From Candidatus Bathyarchaeota archaeon (GTDB taxonomy: Archaea; Thermoproteota; Bathyarchaeia; RBG-16-48-13; JAGMEO01): a DNA stretch of 8,716 bases. Position 1 is the stretch's first letter; every line of letters starts with the position of its first letter. Both the position numbers and the translations under genes were made by a program. This document shows positions 1 through 6,800 of the stretch, in pieces. The stretch covers positions 1 to 8,716 of the forward strand of contig JAUVYS010000047.1 in the NCBI GenBank assembly GCA_030602965.1, read 5' to 3'. The notes under the pieces were generated by a model. That model was not told the DNA's origin, ran no database searches, and worked only from the letters and a program-made list of their open reading frames with translations.

Positions 1-2187
1 GATAGAAATCGTCCGCACACTCCTTTCTTTCATCTTTCAAATACTATTTTTTGGAAACTGGTTCCTAAAAAAGGAAAAGAAACAGTCTTATTAGAAACTA
101 AAACAATTGGTTCTGCTGGAGAGCTTAATGACTTAGTTTTAAATGCTGAGTTAGATCAAACCGTATTTGATTTATTAAAAGATGAAAGAATAAACGAGCA
201 ATTAGAGTTAAAGTTAGATGAGATAATAAAAGAAGGATTAATAAAAAGATTAGAATATAATAATAAATTTGAGCATACAATATTATCTAACTCTGAATCT
301 GATAAAATTAAAGACAGTATAGAACATGAGCAGAATGGAAAGAAAATACCGGTAATACCTCCAAAGAAGATGAAACAAGTACAATTAAAAAATGTGGGTA
401 GTTTACAACCAAATCCTTTTGTAAATTATTTGAACATGCTTCATAGTAGAGATGCAAATAGCGAGAACCTTGCTGAGTCACTTGCCACTAATCCTTTTAC
501 CGGAATGATACATGTATCACATCCGCTTACAGAGAAGATTGAAGAAATATTACAAGGTGACCAAAAACAACATGTGATTCTCACCGGGCACGCAGGTGAT
601 GGAAAAACTACGATTGCTGTAGAACTTTTTAAGAGATTTCATAATATTAACCTTGAGAAACCGTTGAAAGAAGGCTTATCACGCCGTGAGGACTTGGGCT
701 CAAAAAATAAAATGGTCTCATTAATTAAAGACTTAAGTGAGTGGTCTTTAGAAGATCGTATGGGTCTTATTGAAGAGATGCTCGAAGCTGATGATAATCG
801 CTTCTTCTTAATTTCTAATTCCGGGACATTGTTAGATTCTTTTTGTAGTTTTGAGCAAAAAGAGGGGAGAGATTGGATAAATACTGAAAGCGAAATACTT
901 AAAGTGATTGATACCGTTCTACCTCTCCCGTGGATCTTTCGTAAAAACTCTTTTGTTATCATTAATCTATCGATGGTAGATAATCTTGGTGTAGCAGAGC
1001 AAATTTTTAAGCGTATAATTAACACAGACTGCTGGGAAACTTGTAAAACGAAGGATTGCCAAAAGGTATGCCCAATTCATCGTAATGTGGAGCTGATTAA
1101 GCAAAATGAGAAAGTTGTACTTGAGCGTTTATTCTTGGCGTATCGAAGAATGTACGAATATGGGACACGTTTTACATTACGACAATTAACTGCACACTTA
1201 GCATACATGATTACTTCAGGGCTTAACCATCAGGACATTGAAAAGATGATGCAGAAGGCTACTCCGCCATTAATGAGCAAATTTATGTTCTTTAATCGGT
1301 TTTTTGGTGATACCGGAGAGGAGATTGATGGTTCTGCCCGACAATTACAAGCTGTTAGGGCGATTAGGGGGGAAGATTTTGGAACACGAACCTGCCCAAC
1401 ATGGGAACGACGTCTTTGGATGCAGAGTGAGCACTTGGCATCTAAATTGAAGGCAAAAGGTTGTGTAGATGAATTTGAGGATTTACGGCAATGTGGTGCG
1501 CAAATCAATTGTGATGATGGCATACCTAATTTTCAAGCCCGCAATCAGGTGCGCCGAATGCTTTACTTTCTTCATGATTTTGACAAACAAGACAATAATG
1601 CATTTATAAAAACTTTTTTAAATTCGTTAATGATTTTAGATTTTGCATCTTGGCAGATTCAATCTGATGAAAATTTACCCTTTAAAGTCAACGAAATAAA
1701 AAAACAAATTCTTCACGTTATTCAAGAACACTTTACCGGAGTAAGATTGCCGGAAGGAGTTACTTCTGACCACGATTTATTTATTACTTTAAATCGGAGA
1801 TCTAAAGAAGTTCGTCAGAGCACACAAATAGTATTAGCACGTTTTTCAGATGATGATTTTAATCTTCGCCTTTGTGAAAAAGACAATGGTGTCGGGGGAA
1901 CCAGACGCGAGCTTGTATTTGAAGGACGAAAGGGAAGAGTGGATGCGAAACTGTCTCTTAGTTTACCTTTTTTAGATTATGTGATGATGAGAAATTTTGG
2001 AGAAGTAGGACAAAATCTCAAGACTGCTTATGTTGATAGATTGGAAAGTTTTAAGGGAAAATTACTTAGCCAAATAGATTCTACACAAGAAAATGATATT
2101 ATGCTCATACGACTTCGTACTAATCATACTTTCCGCCGCCAGATTTTTACAGTGCGGAATAACACGCTGGAGGTAATAGATGGTTGA
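1..2187 (+). CDS. DptF-like P-loop ATPase fused to an N-terminal sulfur-binding-like domain (5' partial)
   Basis: Probable sensor/regulatory ATPase of a phosphorothioation-linked restriction complex. The frame is open from base 1 to the TGA at 2185-2187 (728 codons). The ATG at 370 lies inside it and lacks a good Shine-Dalgarno, so I take the true start to be left of the window; a 605-residue protein from 370 is the alternative. Codons 1-80 (RNRPHTPFFHLSNTIFWKLV, then a helical stretch) resemble the C-terminal half of ScoMcrA-type sulfur-binding domains, which carry a YPFW-x-L...W signature. A lysine/asparagine/glutamate-rich linker follows at about codons 80-123. Numbering from Met370, Walker A is GHAGDGKT (73-80), a Walker B candidate is IKDLSE (119-124), and four cysteines (221, 225, 230, 234) suit a zinc knuckle. 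The C-terminal 200 residues have no domain I recognise. Gene order and layout suggest DptF. The ATPase is firm, the DptF link moderate, and the sulfur-binding domain tentative. Confidence 0.85.
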   Translation, partial: DRNRPHTPFFHLSNTIFWKLVPKKGKETVLLETKTIGSAGELNDLVLNAELDQTVFDLLKDERINEQLELKLDEIIKEGLIKRLEYNNKFEHTILSNSESDKIKDSIEHEQNGKKIPVIPPKKMKQVQLKNVGSLQPNPFVNYLNMLHSRDANSENLAESLATNPFTGMIHVSHPLTEKIEEILQGDQKQHVILTGHAGDGKTTIAVELFKRFHNINLEKPLKEGLSRREDLGSKNKMVSLIKDLSEWSLEDRMGLIEEMLEADDNRFFLISNSGTLLDSFCSFEQKEGRDWINTESEILKVIDTVLPLPWIFRKNSFVIINLSMVDNLGVAEQIFKRIINTDCWETCKTKDCQKVCPIHRNVELIKQNEKVVLERLFLAYRRMYEYGTRFTLRQLTAHLAYMITSGLNHQDIEKMMQKATPPLMSKFMFFNRFFGDTGEEIDGSARQLQAVRAIRGEDFGTRTCPTWERRLWMQSEHLASKLKAKGCVDEFEDLRQCGAQINCDDGIPNFQARNQVRRMLYFLHDFDKQDNNAFIKTFLNSLMILDFASWQIQSDENLPFKVNEIKKQILHVIQEHFTGVRLPEGVTSDHDLFITLNRRSKEVRQSTQIVLARFSDDDFNLRLCEKDNGVGGTRRELVFEGRKGRVDAKLSLSLPFLDYVMMRNFGEVGQNLKTAYVDRLESFKGKLLSQIDSTQENDIMLIRLRTNHTFRRQIFTVRNNTLEVIDG
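2169..2174 (+). promoter_or_regulatory. Ribosome binding site of the middle gene
   Basis: GGAGGT lies five bases before the ATG at 2180, inside the last codons of the upstream ATPase gene. It is a near-perfect Shine-Dalgarno. It fixes the start of the 561-residue protein and implies that translation is coupled across the 8-base overlap (ATGGTTGA). Confidence 0.8.
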
Positions 2188-3865
2188 ACAATTTCCACCA
2201 ATCAAAATAGAAAATTTGAGGAAGGGCGGCGAAGATCGTAATCCTGCTGTACAGCTCTTTGGGCGTCGTTTTTTTGCTGACCAAACGGTTCAAGAATTAT
2301 TGAGTGAATTTTTACTTGTTGCCTCATCTATCAAAAAGATTAATAGCGCCAGAATTCCCATAGATCAAGTATTTCCGGATTTTAATTTATTACTCAACTG
2401 GCCGGGAGAAACACCTTTAGAATACGCAGCTAAAGCCAGACTAAATCTCAAGCTATTTTCTTTTTTGGGAGCTTCCAAATTAGAAACACGCCACAAAAGC
2501 CACCAGCAACACTATCGAAAACTTCTCAATTTACTTGCGAGCCCTGAGAAATTAGTGAGAAGCGAATCAATGGATACTACAGAAGTTCTTCGTACACTGG
2601 AAAATCTTTTTCTTGGATTTCAAGGTGTGGGGGGTCAGAGGACATGGTGTGCTCAAGCATTCGTTCCAATTGCTAGAGAAATGATTTGCGCTGAAACTAT
2701 ATGGAATGACACACAAGTAAAAAGAGAAAAAGTAAATGATTGGGATGATATTATTAAGCGCTTTATTTATTTTTTCTCTTTAAGCCGTCATCGCTTTCTT
2801 GCGCGAGGGGGAGAACTTCTTTATCTACAGATATGCAACGCCCTTAGACAAGAGGAAGAAACACTCATAAACTGGGCTCAAAAAAATGGGCTCAGTTTTT
2901 CAAACCGTGAATCATCCCCATTAAAACTCCACAATGCCTTGAAGAATGCAATTAATTTTGTTCTAGATGCATGTCCGGATACCATAGGTAAATTAGCCGA
3001 CTTTATTGATACCGGAATTGAATCAGAGACTGCTGAACTTACCGAATATGATAGAAAATCTGGAGAACCTCGTTTTACACGATGTGGATGGTGTCCAACT
3101 GAGAGCTGGCCTGAAGGTTTTTTATTTGCTGTTGAGATGCTGCGAATTTCGGAAGCTGCTATTGATCCGATAGAGCGTTTAGAACTTATGGAAGTAGCCT
3201 GTGCGATGCAAGTGCTCCGTAGTCTGTGTGCACAAAGTGCCCGTTATGTTGGTTGGGTTCAAGAACGGAAAAAATACAGTGGTCCATTAAATTATGTGTG
3301 GGCAATTTCTGATCCTACTGGGCACAATAATGCATTGAAACAAATTTCGAAGCGCTGTGTAAATAATATTCAAAAAATGATTTATGATGCAGTCCGGAAT
3401 TCCAACATTAAGTCTGTTTTAGAAGAACAAAAAGCAGATGATGATGAACATGGCATAAAGTGGAAAGATCCATACAGAGAAGTAGATACTCGATATGGCC
3501 ATAAATTATTTCTTACCTTATCTAAAAGAATTGGTTTAATTGTTCCAAAGAGAGGAGCAGGGGCACGATTTATTTTAAATGACAAATTAATCAGGTTTCT
3601 TGTGATGTCCGTGATTAGACCCGGTGAACGAATGCGATACAATACTTTTAAAAATTTAATTTTTGCCCACTACGGTATAGCCCTTGATAGAGAAAAAATT
3701 GGACAGGCTTGTGAGTGGTGTGGCAGCAGAAAACTTTCTACGCTTGGCGAAGAATCGGACGCATGGTTTATTCATATGCTGGAAGCTTCTGGCGTACTGG
3801 TGCATCTATCAGATGCACATTCATTGGTTGTAAATCCTTTTAGTAATGGAGACGATAAATTATGA
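2180..3865 (+). CDS. Uncharacterised 561-residue middle subunit, DptG-position protein
   Basis: I do not recognise a catalytic domain in this protein. It is complete, starts 8 bases inside the upstream ATPase gene behind a strong Shine-Dalgarno, and overlaps the next start by 4 bases. It has no P-loop, signal peptide or membrane segment and reads as a mostly helical soluble protein. Visible landmarks are an N-terminal segment GRRFFADQTVQELLSEFLL (residues 28-46), a GGQRTWCAQAFVP motif (151-163), a CGWC motif (302-305), and a second CEWC motif (511-514) near the C-terminus followed by a stretch that could be a winged helix. The two CxxC pairs could together bind zinc, which is a guess. Its position between a DptF-like ATPase and a DptH-like motor points to the DptG role of bridging subunit. 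It is longer than the roughly 400-450 residues I remember for DptG, so it may be a divergent or unrelated replacement. Confidence 0.9.
   Translation: MVEQFPPIKIENLRKGGEDRNPAVQLFGRRFFADQTVQELLSEFLLVASSIKKINSARIPIDQVFPDFNLLLNWPGETPLEYAAKARLNLKLFSFLGASKLETRHKSHQQHYRKLLNLLASPEKLVRSESMDTTEVLRTLENLFLGFQGVGGQRTWCAQAFVPIAREMICAETIWNDTQVKREKVNDWDDIIKRFIYFFSLSRHRFLARGGELLYLQICNALRQEEETLINWAQKNGLSFSNRESSPLKLHNALKNAINFVLDACPDTIGKLADFIDTGIESETAELTEYDRKSGEPRFTRCGWCPTESWPEGFLFAVEMLRISEAAIDPIERLELMEVACAMQVLRSLCAQSARYVGWVQERKKYSGPLNYVWAISDPTGHNNALKQISKRCVNNIQKMIYDAVRNSNIKSVLEEQKADDDEHGIKWKDPYREVDTRYGHKLFLTLSKRIGLIVPKRGAGARFILNDKLIRFLVMSVIRPGERMRYNTFKNLIFAHYGIALDREKIGQACEWCGSRKLSTLGEESDAWFIHMLEASGVLVHLSDAHSLVVNPFSNGDDKL
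3848..3851 (+). promoter_or_regulatory. Ribosome binding site of the giant gene
   Basis: GGAG lies ten bases before the ATG at 3862, inside the last codons of the middle gene. It is weaker and further away than the site before the middle gene. Initiation at the ATGA overlap is therefore probably helped by ribosomes terminating on the middle gene. Confidence 0.55.
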
Positions 3866-6800
3866 TATTTTTTGCAGATTCTGTTTTAAAACATATTCGT
3901 AAACAAGTTGAAAGGCATCTACTTCAAGGTGGTGTAAACAATAAGCTTCTTATTATGATGCCCAGCATACCTGCTTTAGCTGCGTGCACGATAGGGAAAC
4001 AGCTTGAAGGGTATTGCACTGGTCAAGAAGAATTAACATTGCCAATTATCAAGATTTCAAAAGACCTCTACTTTGATTGGGAAAACTCCAATGACCCCAA
4101 TATTCATCATTATAGTGAGGAAATTGCGAAAAAAGGGTGGAATGATGCACAAGGAAATCTTACTAGTTATCGAAATCTTTTAAACAAAAAAAATGGTCTT
4201 TTAATTGTGCTTCTGATAGGTGTAGATAGGGTAACTGATGCTTCGAGTCTTTTAGATGTCCATCATTGTGATTTTAATACAATTTGGGAAGATCTTGACA
4301 AAAATTTTTCTTCATGGATAAAACAATTATTCGACAGGTCGTTTATAGGCTTTGAAGAGGAGACAGTTATTCACTTTAACTATATTCTTATTTCACTTAT
4401 TAATAAAGGTTTATCTGATATTCTTCAAATTAGCACATTGTTAGAAGAACTTGATCTTAGTACTGCTCAGGATGGAAGGGATGCAGAGCAAATATTATTA
4501 CAAAGTCTTAATAGATTTGGACTTCCTTTGTTTATTGGATACAAATTTACAAACCAAAAGTCATTCGGCCCCTATATTGATGATGCAATCGCCTTTTTTA
4601 CTTATAACGCGTTTTTAGAAGAACGATCTCGCAACAAAGCATTAAAGAATATAGAGAATTTTATAGAAGGTAACAGTCTTGGAGATTTATTCCCCCAGAG
4701 CGATCGCGAACCTTTTAAGAGTGATGAAGACTTTATAAATGGTATTAAGAATTACATTGAATCTGGAGATGAAAATTTAGGTAAAAAACTGAAGAAATGT
4801 GATTTTGTTACTATACGCGATCGTATACTTAATTATAAACCGGAAAAACCGGATAAGGATAATAAACCTGCAAAACTCGCTAAAAAATTATCCGGAAGCC
4901 CTGTCGAAGTTATTCTAACAGCATTATGGAGCACCTTTGCAGAATTTAAAAAAATTATATCAGAATATGGTAATTATAAGCATGAAATCTTAAAAGAAAT
5001 TAATATTAAATCAATCCTTTTCAAACATGACTGTAGCGGTGATACTCCTGACGAACGCAAGGAAAGTGCTCTTGCATATCTTTCTCGGTTATTGGGTGGG
5101 CTTGATCTTCTCGTTGAAGAACGGATTGATTTAGAAAAAATTAATATAGATAAAAACCGTATCGAGATCCACTCTACATTATTCCGCGATGATCTGGATT
5201 GTCAGTTTGCTAGGACATCAGAGCCCTACCTTCAGTTTTTAGTTACTCTTGTTGGAGAAGATTTGGAAAAACCTGCTCAGAAAATGTTTGCCTGGAGATT
5301 GCCTGAGATTGAGCCATATCGAATTGCTGATGAAATATTCCAAAGAATTGCACGGGAGATGAAAAACATTGAAGGTTATTGTTTGCCAGTTTTTAACATT
5401 TCCTATTTTGAGGAACTTATGCTAGCTAAAGATGACGAAGAAACTTGCCGAGTGCTTTTACAATGCATAGATAATGAAGGAAATTGTATTTTTAATTTGT
5501 TAGACGTTTCAGATATCAATAAAAAAGATCCTCTTTTAGAATATATAAATAAACTAGCAATACAATATGACGGTTTCATTCAAAAAGCAGCAAAAAATGG
5601 ACTTCATAGTGTATTTGATGACACATGGGACAAGCTTAGGCAAGCTTACGAACAAGCTTTTGATGCTTACTTGACTAAACCAGAATGTTCAAAAAGCCCT
5701 TTAGCAACCTTGCTGTTTCGTTCTTTTCTCATTATCCAACAACGAAAAGATATCAGTAATCAAATATGGCCATGGGAGCCATATGAAAAAGCAGGGATAA
5801 TCACTGTGGTTCATCCAGCTTTATTGGAAATGCTACAATCACAAGCGATATACTTATTTACATGTTTTAATACATTAGCTGTTCGTGAGTTGAAAGCACT
5901 TGGATCAAAAAAATTTCAAGATAGCTTATGGCAGAATTATGTCGACCTTGCGAAAATTCAAATGCCTCTTTGCGGTCTTATTAAAAGCGAAAATAGAATA
6001 TTGGATACGGATATTCGTGGAGGGAATCTTATTTACCGAATTGGTAATATCGAAAATTCAGAAGCATCACTCACTACGCGGTTATTGTTAAGATATGATG
6101 AATTCAACGAAGTCGATATTAGCGATGCCGATATTTTTCGTCAAACCCGAGAATCAAAGGTTTACTACAATATATTACGAGATTATCGTAAACTCCATCC
6201 TCATGCTAATGATGGTTTGAGTCTGGCTATTTATCAGAACAAAGATATTCAACCAATTATTGCTGCAGTAGATCAATATTTGAAAGATGTTTGCAACGAA
6301 GAAGATAATTCATCAAGAAAATATTTTATGTCAATTAGTGTGTTTACAGAATCAGCCGATGATTCAAGTGTTTCTCGATGGATAAATCAATGGAAAGAAC
6401 GTTGGGAAACATCAGAGGTGCAAGAATCACCATCACATTACCAAAAAACAACTATGTCAATTGCTCATAGGATTGTATCTTCAAAAAATAATTATGTACA
6501 ATTTAAGCAAATCGTAAAGCAGGGACTTGAAGTCGATATAATGTTTTTAAGTAACTTTATAGGTGCTGGCATGAGAGGGAATGAATTTGAGGAAGTTGAG
6601 CCATACGATGTAACTACGCGTACATTAAAATTTCCTATATTGGAAAAATCTTTTTGTGCTATTGGAGATCCTGGTAAAAATCTACAGCGTGCACGAATCT
6701 TAAGCAATCGTCAATTTAGTTTAACTACTCGTTATTCGGAACTATTGGCTCGATTGAAGAACCGAGAGACTCCACAGAATACACACCATGTTGTATTAGG

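Noticed and set aside
1..369. Reading positions 1-369 as a promoter or intergenic leader
   Set aside because: The frame is open throughout and continuous with the ATPase, and its translation looks like a folded domain with a PFF-x-L...FWKL pattern.
639..1025. Antisense open frame of 128 codons within the ATPase gene
   Set aside because: It lies wholly opposite a gene with a clear P-loop and cysteine cluster, has no Shine-Dalgarno or recognisable domain, and is explained by the lack of stops on the complementary strand.
2873..2894. Direct repeat TGGGCTCA separated by six A residues
   Set aside because: It is only two 8-base copies within an unbroken coding frame, with no mirrored partner or mobile-element context. 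Chance is sufficient.
4186..4193. Run of eight A residues as a possible programmed slippage site
   Set aside because: The frame stays open for more than 4 kb on either side combined, and no downstream stem or alternative frame product is evident.
4700..4707. GCGATCGC palindrome, like the cyanobacterial HIP1 repeat
   Set aside because: I noticed only one full copy, far fewer than expected in a HIP1-rich genome, so it says nothing about the host.
5900..6091. 63-codon + strand open frame
   Set aside because: It is a shifted frame inside the giant gene, whose own frame is uninterrupted here; there is no motif or ribosome site.
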